In this document: positions 44,392-53,176 of the stretch, piece by piece
How positions within the stretch are numbered: the stretch's first letter is position 1
Layout: each line of letters starts with the position of its first letter
From: Leeuwenhoekiella aestuarii
Lineage (GTDB): Bacteria > Bacteroidota > Bacteroidia > Flavobacteriales > Flavobacteriaceae
Reading direction: 5' to 3'
NCBI RefSeq assembly: GCF_004104055.1
Contig: NZ_QOVJ01000004.1
Coordinates: 287,053-351,052, forward strand
DNA length: 64,000 nt
Translations under genes and position numbers: made by a program
Notes under the pieces: generated by a model
Told to the model about the DNA's origin: nothing
The model's input: only the letters and a program-made list of their open reading frames with translations
Databases searched by the model: none

Positions 44392-46938
44392 ATGATAGGA
44401 AATGTATGGAGAAAGTGGGATTTACATTTCCACACACAAACATCGTATGATTACAAGAATAAAGGAGTATCTGACCAAGACATCATAGATACATTAGTAG
44501 CAAATAATGTTGAAGTAGTAGCCATAACAGATCATCACGTTATGGATGTTGCAAGAATTGTAAATCTTCAAGAACTAGGCAAAGGAAAAGTAACAGTATT
44601 ACCAGGAATTGAATTTAGAGCAGAACTTGGTGGTAGTGATTCAATTCATTTTATAGGCATCTTTTCTGAAAAAAGTGACATCGATGATATTTGGATTAAA
44701 CTACAATCCACTTGTGGGATTACCAAAAAAGATATTCAAGACAAAGGTGGTGACCAATATATTCATTGCGACCTAAAAGAAACTTGTCATTTAATACATT
44801 CATTAGGAGGTCTGGTAACAGTTCATGCAGGAGGCAAAGTAAACACTATAGAGAATATTACTAATACTTTGCCTTATAAAATGGCTTTAAAAACGGATTT
44901 AGTTTTAAACCATATTGACATTTTAGAATTAGGTCAAGAGAAAGACCAAGAAGATTATAGGAACATTGTTTTCCCTGCAATCAAAGCTCAAATTCCAATG
45001 ATTATTTGTTCTGATAATCACGACATAACAGATTATCAAGTCAAACAAAATCTTTGGATAAAATCAGAGCCAACTTTTGAAGGCTTAAAACAAATATTAT
45101 TTGAACCAGAATACAGAATACATATAGGAACTAACGCTCCTATTCCACCACCTATAAGGATAAATAAAATTGTTTTAGATTTTCCATCTGACTCAATGTT
45201 TGAGAATGAAAGCTTTTGCTTGTCGGGAAAGAATGAAATCAATTTAAGTCCAAATTTCACTTGTATTATTGGTGGACGTGGCGCAGGGAAAAGCACAATA
45301 TTGAATTTGATTCACGAAAAATTAAAATCAGGTGAAAATCAATTCTTTGCAAGCAAAAAAATCCGTGATGTAAATGGAAATGTACTATCCATAGAGGATA
45401 GTGTTGATATCGACAATGATGCTGACGAAAAATATATTGAATTCTTAAGTCAAAATGAAATTGAAGATTTCGCACAAGACTATCATAAATTAACAAGTGC
45501 AGTTTACGGACGTATTCTTAAAAGAGATGAATTAGGACTTATCTCTAGTAAAGAAGAGGTCTTAAATCAATGTTTAACGAATTACAAAAAGCATATAATA
45601 AATGTTAGGCGTATTGAAACTTTAAAAGAAGAATTAGAACAAAAGAAGAAAGAACTAGCGACCAATAAAAAACTTGTTGAATCCTTTTCGAGTGAAGAAT
45701 ACAAGCGAATCAATGCCGAATTAAAAGAGTTAACTGTAGAAATAAATCAACTTAAATCATCAACGGAAAGGTATAATCAATTAGTTGTTGACTTATTAGA
45801 ACTACAAACAAAAAACAATCAGGTTGAGCCAAACAATGAATATGAATTAGAAATAGACAGAATTGTTAAGGCATTAAAAGATATTACAGACTCTTCTGCC
45901 CTAGTTGATTTTTCAGCATCAATATTGAGATTGTCCGAATTAGAAGCACAGCTAGTCTTAAAAAAAGCGGAATTAAAAAAATATTTATCAGACAAGGGTC
46001 TTACAGAAGAAAATCTAAAAGACATTTCTAATGCAAACATCTTAATTAACTCTTTGGAAGTTGATATTCAAAAAAGAGAAGCTGACATAAATGTTTTACA
46101 ATTGGAAATTGATGGGTTTGACGAAAACATTTGTATGAATGCAAGTTCGGATTACCAAACAGAAATTGAAACTCAAATCAAATCAATTAGTGAAATCCTT
46201 GAAAATCTAAAAAACACATCTGTAAAGCCGATTTCATTAAACTTTGACTTTGATGAAAATGCTGCTAATAAAAAGATATTTAGCGATTTCAAAAGCTTGT
46301 TTGAAGGTCAAATTGCGAGAAGTAATTATAAAAGTGACAATGTCTTAAAAGATATTTTGTTTTGTGTTTTACCAAAAGACATAACAACTAAAGAAGTACT
46401 CATTGATAAATTGAAAAACTATCCAAGCGCTTCAAACGCAAAAGGTTTTTTGATTGAATTATTCAGTTTAGATTCAAACTTTAAGGCGTATGAGTTACTG
46501 ACAAAAATGACTTACCTAAATTATGTAGACTTTAAAATGGTAAAGGTACAGTATGATGGAAGACCTATCGAAAAATCATCTTTTGGTCAAAGATGTACTG
46601 CCGTTTTAGTTATCTTATTATTATTAGGAAATAACCCAATAATCATTGATGAACCAGAAGCTCACCTCGATAGTCTTTTAATATCAAATTATCTTGTGGA
46701 AGTAATTAAAGATAGAAAGAGAAGTAGGCAAATTGTTTTTGCAACACACAATGCAAATTTTGTAGTTAATGGAGATGCAGAATTAATTCATATTTTAAGT
46801 ATTGATGAAGCGACTCAATCAACTGTAATAAAAAGTACGACCATTGAAAACGAAGACACAAGAGAAACTTTAATTGGACTTGAGGGTGGTTTTGAAGCTT
46901 TCAAAAAACGTGAAAACAAATATCAATATCGAATTTAA
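44392..46938 (+). CDS. PHP-domain SMC/RecN-like ATPase (TrlF family)
   Basis: 848 residues. N-terminal PHP phosphoesterase domain, about 1-245, with metal-binding motifs DLHFHTQTSYD, AITDHH, VTVHAGG and ICSDNHD. This is followed by a split SMC-like ATPase: Walker A GGRGAGKST near 293, a long coiled coil about 395-600, signature-like SFGQRCTAVLVILLLL near 726, and Walker B IIIDEPEAHLD near 751, then FATHNANFV. PHP-ATPases of this kind (TrlF) are predicted nucleic-acid processing proteins, and PHP-type single-gene systems are known in phage defence. Together with the HEPN neighbour this is the core of a possible defence island. The target is unknown. Confidence 0.85.
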   Translation: MIGNVWRKWDLHFHTQTSYDYKNKGVSDQDIIDTLVANNVEVVAITDHHVMDVARIVNLQELGKGKVTVLPGIEFRAELGGSDSIHFIGIFSEKSDIDDIWIKLQSTCGITKKDIQDKGGDQYIHCDLKETCHLIHSLGGLVTVHAGGKVNTIENITNTLPYKMALKTDLVLNHIDILELGQEKDQEDYRNIVFPAIKAQIPMIICSDNHDITDYQVKQNLWIKSEPTFEGLKQILFEPEYRIHIGTNAPIPPPIRINKIVLDFPSDSMFENESFCLSGKNEINLSPNFTCIIGGRGAGKSTILNLIHEKLKSGENQFFASKKIRDVNGNVLSIEDSVDIDNDADEKYIEFLSQNEIEDFAQDYHKLTSAVYGRILKRDELGLISSKEEVLNQCLTNYKKHIINVRRIETLKEELEQKKKELATNKKLVESFSSEEYKRINAELKELTVEINQLKSSTERYNQLVVDLLELQTKNNQVEPNNEYELEIDRIVKALKDITDSSALVDFSASILRLSELEAQLVLKKAELKKYLSDKGLTEENLKDISNANILINSLEVDIQKREADINVLQLEIDGFDENICMNASSDYQTEIETQIKSISEILENLKNTSVKPISLNFDFDENAANKKIFSDFKSLFEGQIARSNYKSDNVLKDILFCVLPKDITTKEVLIDKLKNYPSASNAKGFLIELFSLDSNFKAYELLTKMTYLNYVDFKMVKVQYDGRPIEKSSFGQRCTAVLVILLLLGNNPIIIDEPEAHLDSLLISNYLVEVIKDRKRSRQIVFATHNANFVVNGDAELIHILSIDEATQSTVIKSTTIENEDTRETLIGLEGGFEAFKKRENKYQYRI

Positions 46939-47105
46939 TAAGAAAAGTCAGCCGCAAAAAAAAAATAAAAAAACCAACACTATATCTTCAATAAATCAGC
47001 CCTCCAAAAACACAAATCATCCAACAGGTCAGGCAACCGCCTTGATTTACTCAGTACGTAAAAGTACAATCCATATGGAGTAGCTTATAAGGTCCGCTTC
47101 AACAA

Positions 47106-47873
47106 TCACAAACTGATTCCTATCCCTATATTTAGGTTGGAGGTATATTCCCGGGTATTCAGCGGGGTTTCCCGGTCTAAATAGTAGTTGTATGCCGTAA
47201 AAACTTTAAACCACTCCGCCAGGGGAACGTCCAGCCGAAACTGTTCCAGAATCCGGTAGTCGCTCAGTTCCTTATAAAGCGGTTGATAATAGACCGTATT
47301 GGCAATCGAAAATTTAGCCGATTTCGGAGCATAGGATACCGTGAGGTAGGTGCTGTTGCGGTGATTGTAATCAGTCGTTCCCGCCCGATCGCTATACTCC
47401 ACTTCATACAGATAACTAGTACCGGCATAGCCGGTAAACCGAGCTCTGTCCATCCATTTTACCCGGAGACCGGCCCCGATCAGGTTGCGCTGTTCTACCA
47501 CCAGCAGTTGGTTGTATTGCCCCTGTATAAAGGTTTCAAAGCGTAACCACTGTAATTTCCGAAACTTATAATTAAATCTTCCGTGGAGAAACCAGGCGTT
47601 CTGCAGGTTTTCCGCTCCAGAATCGATCAGCCGGTAAGTTCCGATCAGGAAATAGAGCTTCTGGAGATCTTTGGATTTCAATTGGGTGGTCAGGGCCATA
47701 TCGAGTTGTGTGACCTGTTTCCCATCATTATTGGTATGGTTCAGACTAAAATCGCCATTGAGTGCAAACCGTAACGAGTCGGTCTGCATGCGTTTCGATT
47801 CAATATTTACTAATTGCGCGGAGAGTACGACTGGTGACAGCCAGAGACACCCCAAAAGTAGGATTCTGATCAT
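47106..47873 (-). CDS. DUF481-type outer-membrane beta-barrel protein
   Basis: 255 residues from the ATG at 47873, where the signal peptide begins (MIRILLLGCLW, ends VLSAQ); the longer frame upstream reads through a repeat and is unlikely. The mature part has alternating beta strands as in the DUF481 (YdiY-like) family: SLRFALNGDFSLNHTNN, LRFETFIQGQYNQL, QRNLIGAGLRVKW, and a C-terminal GIGISL strand with an aromatic/hydrophobic end. It should sit in the outer membrane; function unknown. It is convergent with the PHP-ATPase and stands by itself. Confidence 0.75.
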   Translation of the reverse strand: MIRILLLGCLWLSPVVLSAQLVNIESKRMQTDSLRFALNGDFSLNHTNNDGKQVTQLDMALTTQLKSKDLQKLYFLIGTYRLIDSGAENLQNAWFLHGRFNYKFRKLQWLRFETFIQGQYNQLLVVEQRNLIGAGLRVKWMDRARFTGYAGTSYLYEVEYSDRAGTTDYNHRNSTYLTVSYAPKSAKFSIANTVYYQPLYKELSDYRILEQFRLDVPLAEWFKVFTAYNYYLDRETPLNTREYTSNLNIGIGISL

Positions 47874-47976
47874 AACGTGTGCTGAATCCCAAAAATAAAA
47901 ATATCTTTTCCAATACCCCCTCAGGCATTCCTGATTTTCCGGCCGGCACCGAAGCTGTATACATAAATGCCCGTCA

Positions 47977-47995
47977 CAACAGGTAAGAACAGGAT
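47977..47995 (+). repeat. Left copy of a 19-bp direct repeat
   Basis: CAACAGGTAAGAACAGGAT; an exact second copy lies at 49107-49125. The two enclose 1.1 kb of repeats. Confidence 0.85.
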
Positions 47996-48102
47996 AAGGC
48001 ACCGCCTGCAACCTTAAACACACTTCAAATTTGACGATACCCTCATGTAGGCCATTTCTAAGAATACAATTCTTTAGCCTTCTTTTTCTTCAGTATAGCA
48101 CG

Positions 48103-48178
48103 AAGTCCCCGTTAAAAATTTTTGAAGCCTTGGAGAAAATTTAGGGGACTTCTTGCGGTTTTGCCCCTTAGGGCAAAA
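48103..48178. repeat. Two inverted repeats
   Basis: AAGTCCCC (48103-48110) pairs with GGGGACTT (48144-48151) across a 33-nt loop. Right after it, TTTTGCCC (48159-48166) pairs with GGGCAAAA (48171-48178) with loop CTTA. They could form RNA stems or a terminator reading toward 48023; no gene ends here. Confidence 0.55.
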
Positions 48179-48310
48179 ATACCTAAGAAATGTGCCTGAG
48201 CAAATAGTGGCTACAGAACCGAAATAAAGATAGGCACATTCAATCTGACCAAAACCAATAAGCGATACAGATTAAAAAGGCTCTTTTCTTTTGGTTCGTT
48301 TTCTTTGGAG

Positions 48311-48620
48311 AAGCAAATCGACGATAGGAGATTCACGAGTTCCAAAACCAATAAGCAACAACGAGCTAAAGAAAATGAACAGAACAATTTCTAGAACCTT
48401 AAAATATACAAACCGACAAAGAAGGTTCACAAGCTCTCGTAAAATAATAATCACGCGAGCTAAATCGACGTCAGGAGATTCACGAGCTCCCGTAAAAATA
48501 GAAAACACGCGAGCTAAATCGACGACAGGAGATTCACGAGTTCCCGCGAAATAGCAAATACGCGAGCTAAACCGACGTCAGGAGGTTCACGAGCTCCCGT
48601 AAAATAATAATCACGCGAGT
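48311..48620 (+). repeat. Degenerate 53-bp tandem repeat array
   Basis: Unit of 53-54 bp. Full copies start at 48454, 48508 and 48561 (each starting CGCGAGCTAA); a part copy begins at 48614, another covers about 48411-48453, and a more decayed one lies at 48311-48367. Each unit contains a form of CGACGTCAGGAGATTCACGA followed by GCTCCCGTAAAA. The units diverge at several positions and have no unique spacers, so it is not a CRISPR. Confidence 0.8.
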
Positions 48621-48749
48621 ACAGAATAGGTGCAGATTCCAGCTCCTTAAACCCGAAATCTTTTACAGCAACGATTACGATGACCTTGCAGCCCCTGTTA
48701 GCGTACATTTCTAACGCATACCCTACTTAAAATCATATCTTAAAAACCC

Positions 48750-48789
48750 TTGACAAAGGCTTTAAAATGCACTATATTAGCATTTTAAA
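48750..48789 (+). promoter_or_regulatory. Sigma70-like promoter with overlapping inverted repeat
   Basis: TTGACA (48750-48755), a 17-bp spacer and TATATT (48773-48778) match the E. coli-type consensus. An inverted repeat TTTAAAATGC (48761-48770) and GCATTTTAAA (48780-48789) flanks the -10 box. The Bacteroidota consensus differs (TAnnTTTG), so it may not be active; no reading frame follows closely. Confidence 0.35.
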
Positions 48790-48921
48790 AGGAGCGATAA
48801 TTTAAAACCTACACCCTAGGCTTCCACAGCGCTTGATATGCTACTCTAGAACGAAATAATCCTCCGACCTTCCGCTGCGCTCAGCAAACCTGCACGAGCT
48901 TATGCTACGGATTCAGAATTA

Positions 48922-48976
48922 GGTTCACCCGAGGTTCACCCGCAGTTCACCCGACCTTCACCCGACCTTCACTCGG
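48922..48976 (+). repeat. 11-bp tandem repeat, five units
   Basis: Units GGTTCACCCGA, GGTTCACCCGC, AGTTCACCCGA, CCTTCACCCGA and CCTTCACTCGG, directly head to tail. The core TTCACCCG is constant in four units. Confidence 0.85.
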
Positions 48977-49106
48977 GGTAAAGCCCTAGATAAGCCCTGG
49001 ATACGCTATAGACTCCTCCCGCTAGAGCGCATGAGGATACAGGAAGCTGTCCATGCAAAACCCTCCTTTTAAAAGATACGGACTTCTTAAGCGGTTCGCT
49101 TTAAAC

Positions 49107-49125
49107 CAACAGGTAAGAACAGGAT
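49107..49125 (+). repeat. Right copy of the 19-bp direct repeat
   Basis: Exact match to 47977-47995, 52 bp before the GH28 start. Confidence 0.85.
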
Positions 49126-49176
49126 GGGAAATCATGCCTAAATGAAGATCTTGTTTGTTCATCTCAAACGAGTACC

Positions 49177-50661
49177 ATGAAAGCATTCCACTCCCTTTTA
49201 GCAGTTCTTCTTTTATCTTATGTCGGTTGTAAAAACACTACAGAAACCAGGGAACGTGAAGCAGAGGAGTCGACTCCTTTCGAACCGGAATGGATCAATA
49301 AAGTAGGCGCGGAGCAAAACGAATTTAAAGAAGCGGTGTTTTATGTGAATGACTACGCTGCCGTTGCAGACGGCAGTGCGCTCACCACCCCCGCCATTCA
49401 AAAAGCCATTGATGCCGCAGCAGCAAACGGAGGCGGTACGGTAACTTTTAAACCGGGAACATACCTGACCGGTTCTATTTTTATCAAAGAAAACGTTCAT
49501 TTTACGATTCCAAATGGGGTTGAACTATTAGGAAGCGAAGACATCGAAGACTACCCGGAGATCGACACCCGCATTGCAGGGATCGAAATGAAATGGCCGG
49601 CGGCTTTAATCAATGTGTTAGATCAAAAAAACGTGACTATAGACGGCGACGGCCTCGTTGACGGCCAGGGTAAAGTCTTCTGGGACTACTACTGGAACCT
49701 GCGCAAGGAATACGAACCCAAAGGCCTGCGCTGGATTGTAGATTATGACGCCAAACGCCCCCGTACAATACTCATTCAAAATGCGGAGAATGTAGTTCTC
49801 GAAGACCTCAACATTCAACGTGCCGGATTCTGGACCGTGCAGGTGCTTTTCTCCAACCACATTACGGTAGACGGACTCACCATACGCAACAACATCGGCG
49901 GTCATGGTCCCAGCACCGATGGGATTGATATAGACAGTTCGAAGTATATTTTAGTACAAAATTGCGATATCGATTGCAACGACGATAACTTTTGTTTGAA
50001 AGCCGGGCGTGACTGGGACGGCCTGCGGGTGGATCGCCCCACCGAATATGTAGTGATCCGGGATTGTATAGCATTAGCAGGATCGGGTCTTACCACTATT
50101 GGTAGTGAAACCAGTGGAGATATTCGCCATGTATTGGTTACTAACATTCAGGGAAAAGGCACCAAAACCGGACTCAAGATCAAATCGGCTACCAACCGGG
50201 GCGGAACGGTTGAAGACATTCATATGCAAAATATCAAAATGGATAGTGTGGGTACGTTTATAGAGGTTTCGATGAACTGGAATCCCGCTTACAGTTATTC
50301 AAAATTACCCGAAGGCTATGCATACGATTCCATCCCTAAACGTTGGAAAACCTTATTAAAAGAAGTCACGCCTGCAGAAAAAGGAATTCCTACCTTTAAA
50401 GATATCAGCCTATATAATATTGACGTTAAAGGCGCTAATCGCGCTATTTACGTTAACGGTATGGAAACTTCTACCGTGCGCAACATCAAGCTCGAAGACG
50501 TGCAAATTGGCGCAGCAAAAGCAGGACAAATTACCTTCAGTCAAGATTGGACGCTTAAAAATGTGAGTCTCAATATCGCCGATGGTTCTACACTAACTAT
50601 TGAAAATGCACCGGGCGTTGAATTCCCTAACACCCTATACATCACTAATGATGAAGATTAA
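49177..50661 (+). CDS. GH28-family polygalacturonase / rhamnogalacturonan hydrolase-like lipoprotein
   Basis: 494 residues. Lipobox YVGC (Cys18). A right-handed beta-helix with the pectate-lyase-like opening AIQKAIDAAAANGGGTV (about 70) and GH28 active-site regions: GPSTDGIDIDSSK (Asp near 247), CNDDNFCLKAG (Asp pair near 268), GLTTIGSETSG (303-313) and TGLKIKSATNRGG (near 331). It hydrolyses galacturonate-containing backbones, either exo-polygalacturonase or rhamnogalacturonan type; the SGLTTIGSE form is common in exo or rhamnogalacturonan enzymes. First gene of a six-gene operon; the following gene starts about at its stop. Confidence 0.9.
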   Translation: MKAFHSLLAVLLLSYVGCKNTTETREREAEESTPFEPEWINKVGAEQNEFKEAVFYVNDYAAVADGSALTTPAIQKAIDAAAANGGGTVTFKPGTYLTGSIFIKENVHFTIPNGVELLGSEDIEDYPEIDTRIAGIEMKWPAALINVLDQKNVTIDGDGLVDGQGKVFWDYYWNLRKEYEPKGLRWIVDYDAKRPRTILIQNAENVVLEDLNIQRAGFWTVQVLFSNHITVDGLTIRNNIGGHGPSTDGIDIDSSKYILVQNCDIDCNDDNFCLKAGRDWDGLRVDRPTEYVVIRDCIALAGSGLTTIGSETSGDIRHVLVTNIQGKGTKTGLKIKSATNRGGTVEDIHMQNIKMDSVGTFIEVSMNWNPAYSYSKLPEGYAYDSIPKRWKTLLKEVTPAEKGIPTFKDISLYNIDVKGANRAIYVNGMETSTVRNIKLEDVQIGAAKAGQITFSQDWTLKNVSLNIADGSTLTIENAPGVEFPNTLYITNDED

Positions 50662-50662
50662 T

Positions 50663-53170
50663 ATGAAATTGAACTTGCTAAGTTACATTGCTTTTTTCTT
50701 CTGCATTTTTCAGTTTAATACCATCTGTTCACAAACTCCTAATCGGTTTAAATTGGTTACAGACAGTCAACAAGTGAGTATTCTTTATGATAAAGATGGA
50801 GTGGCACTTGATTCAATTGCAGCACACTTACTGGCGAAAGACATTGAGCGCGTTACCGGATATTTGCCTCAAGTCACTACCGATAAAACTTCGATATCCG
50901 GAAACGCAATCGTTATCGGCAATCAGGCTTCTGAATTAATTCAAAGCTTTTCAGGAGCTAAAAATTCAATGCAAGATGCTTGGGAAACCTATACCCTCCA
51001 ACTTGTAAAACCGAAGAATAGCCCAATTGCAAACGCTTTGATCATTGCAGGCGCAGATGCCCGCGGAACCGCTTACGGCGTGTTTAATATTTCAGATAAA
51101 ATTGGCGTTTCTCCCTGGTATTGGTGGGCTGATGTAGTGCCAGCCAAACAAAAAGAATTAGCACTGGAGATCAGTTCATTTCAGTCGATAAGTCCAAAAG
51201 TCAAGTATCGCGGGATTTTTCTCAACGATGAAGATTGGGGGCTACAACCTTGGGCCGAGCATACTTTTGAACCCGAAACCGGCGACATAGGACCTAAAAC
51301 CTACGCGAAGATCTTTGAGTTATTGCTACGCCTAAAAGCCAATGCGATTTGGCCGGCAATGCACCCAAGCACCAAAGCCTTCTTTCACTATCCGGGTAAT
51401 CTAAAAATGGCCGAAAACTATGAGATCGTATTAGGCTCTTCACATGCGGAGCCAATGCTACGCAACAATGTTGATGAATGGGATCACGATACTATGGGGG
51501 ATTTTAACTATTTCAGCAATAAAGAGAAGGTGCTTAAGTATTGGGAAAATCGTGTAGAAGAAGCACAAAATGCTAATGGAATTTATACCGTGGGTATGCG
51601 AGGCGTTCACGACAGCGGAATGGTGGGCGCCAAAAGTACTGAAGATGCAGCAACGATCCTAAACGAGCTTATTAAAGACCAACGCGCCCTCTTGAAAAAA
51701 CATATTGGAAACCCAGAAAGCATTCCCCAAGTATTTACCGTTTATAAGGAGGTTTTAGATGTTTATGAATATGGACTGGAACTTCCTGAAGACATTACCC
51801 TGATGTGGACCGACGATAACTACGGCTATATTCGCAGGTTGAGCAACGCCGAAGAGCGAAAGCGAAAAGGTGGCAGCGGAGTCTATTATCACGCTTCCTA
51901 CTGGGGAAGACCCCACGATTACCTCTGGCTGAGCACCACCCACCCGGCACTCATTAGAGAAGAAATGCTTAAGGCCTACGACACCGGGGCCGACAAGATC
52001 TGGATGCTTAACGTAGGCGATCTCAAACCTGCAGAATACAACACGCAGTTCTTTATGGATCTTGCTTTTGATCCCGAATCCTTTAGAAAACCCGATAGTT
52101 ATAAGCAGCATATGACTGATTTTTATGAAAGGATCTTCGGAAGTGACGTAGGAGCCGAAATTAGCAACCTGCGTGAAAGCTATTACGACCTCGCCTGGCT
52201 CAGAAAACCCGAGTTTATGGGCTGGAGTCAAACCGAACCGACGCGTCCCACACACCTGACCGAATTCAGCTTAGATCAAGAAAATCCCGATAGACGCGCT
52301 GCTTATCAAAAACTCGAGTCTAAAGTTGAGCAACTTAACGCTCAAGTTCCCAATACGCAAAAAGCGGCTTGGTTTGAGCTTGTGGCCTATCCTGTTTTAG
52401 GTGCTTCTGCAATGAACCAAAAATATTTATACAGAGATCTGGCCAGCTTTTATGCCGATCAAGATCCGGAACGTTCAAAAAGCTATCAGGATACTATTGC
52501 GCTACAACAGGATAAGATCAAAGAACTCACAACGCACTACAATACGGAGATCGCTGAAGGAAAATGGAATAAAATGATGCACAGCGCTCCACGCGGATTA
52601 CCGGTGTATCAAGTGCCAGAAGCCGTACTTCCGGAAGAAAAAGCAATTCAAAAATATACCGCACCCGTGCTTGCTCAAAAAATGGCATCGTTTACAAAGA
52701 CTGGACATTTTGAAAAGAACTTTCCTCTGGAATTAACCGGATTAGGGTATTCTCAACGTGCCTTGCAGCTGACTCCGGTAACTCAAGAATCCTATTCTGA
52801 TTCAGCATTTGCTCAAAATCCTGTGTTGCATTATGAGCTAGACCTAGAGGAGAAAATAGCCTCGGCTGTGCTCACATTGACCGCAGTTCCTAACCACCCG
52901 ATCACAGGTGACCAAAAATTACGACTCGGTGTGCAATGGGATGATCAGCCCGTAGAAATCGTGAATTTTGAAACCCACGGAAGAAGCGAGACCTGGAAAA
53001 TTAATGTGCTGCGCAATCAGGTAAGAACATCAGTCACATTAAAAAATCTTGAGCCCGGAAAACATCAGTTGAAGCTATACGTGATCGATCCCGGAGTGCT
53101 TCCGGATTACTTCTTACTTTCTAAAGAAAAGGAAGCCATTCCTTATACCTTTCCTAAAAATCAAAAATAG
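50663..53170 (+). CDS. GH115-family alpha-glucuronidase-like enzyme
   Basis: 835 residues from the ATG at 50663, directly after the GH28 stop; it opens the signal peptide (ends TICSQ). ATGs at 50648 and 50651 inside the previous gene are possible. Family segments: ALIIAGADARGTAYGVFNIS, SPWYWWADV, KYRGIFLNDEDWGLQPWAE, ANAIWPAMHPSTKAFF and TVGMRGVHDSGM. GH115 enzymes cut alpha-1,2-linked (4-O-methyl)glucuronic acid, best known from xylan. In this pectin-type operon the substrate is more likely glucuronate on RG-I or arabinogalactan side chains, which is inference. The length lacks the longest C-terminal module but includes a beta-sandwich end. Confidence 0.88.
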   Translation: MKLNLLSYIAFFFCIFQFNTICSQTPNRFKLVTDSQQVSILYDKDGVALDSIAAHLLAKDIERVTGYLPQVTTDKTSISGNAIVIGNQASELIQSFSGAKNSMQDAWETYTLQLVKPKNSPIANALIIAGADARGTAYGVFNISDKIGVSPWYWWADVVPAKQKELALEISSFQSISPKVKYRGIFLNDEDWGLQPWAEHTFEPETGDIGPKTYAKIFELLLRLKANAIWPAMHPSTKAFFHYPGNLKMAENYEIVLGSSHAEPMLRNNVDEWDHDTMGDFNYFSNKEKVLKYWENRVEEAQNANGIYTVGMRGVHDSGMVGAKSTEDAATILNELIKDQRALLKKHIGNPESIPQVFTVYKEVLDVYEYGLELPEDITLMWTDDNYGYIRRLSNAEERKRKGGSGVYYHASYWGRPHDYLWLSTTHPALIREEMLKAYDTGADKIWMLNVGDLKPAEYNTQFFMDLAFDPESFRKPDSYKQHMTDFYERIFGSDVGAEISNLRESYYDLAWLRKPEFMGWSQTEPTRPTHLTEFSLDQENPDRRAAYQKLESKVEQLNAQVPNTQKAAWFELVAYPVLGASAMNQKYLYRDLASFYADQDPERSKSYQDTIALQQDKIKELTTHYNTEIAEGKWNKMMHSAPRGLPVYQVPEAVLPEEKAIQKYTAPVLAQKMASFTKTGHFEKNFPLELTGLGYSQRALQLTPVTQESYSDSAFAQNPVLHYELDLEEKIASAVLTLTAVPNHPITGDQKLRLGVQWDDQPVEIVNFETHGRSETWKINVLRNQVRTSVTLKNLEPGKHQLKLYVIDPGVLPDYFLLSKEKEAIPYTFPKNQK

Positions 53171-53176
53171 ATCCCC

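Larger units (their letters stand above)
47874..49176. other. Repeat-rich gene-free stretch
   Basis: About 1.3 kb without a believable gene. It holds nested inverted repeats (48103-48178), a degenerate 53-bp array (48311-48620), a sigma70-like promoter with an overlapping inverted repeat (48750-48789), an 11-bp tandem array (48922-48976), and the two copies of a 19-bp direct repeat at 47977-47995 and 49107-49125. Open frames found on both strands come from the repeats themselves. Confidence 0.6.

Noticed and set aside
47874..48023. 50-residue N-terminal extension of the DUF481-type protein
   Set aside because: The extension precedes a perfect signal peptide, reads through the 19-bp direct repeat and is Cys-rich without a known pattern.
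48311..48620. CRISPR array
   Set aside because: Units are contiguous and diverged, without unique spacers, leader or cas genes nearby.
48272..48708. Open frames of 60-87 codons on both strands (possible small Arg/Ser-rich proteins)
   Set aside because: They are products of the 53-bp repeat read in both directions, with no start context or domain.
51755..52255. 166-codon antisense frame in the GH115 gene
   Set aside because: Shadow of a well-supported gene; no start context or recognisable domain.
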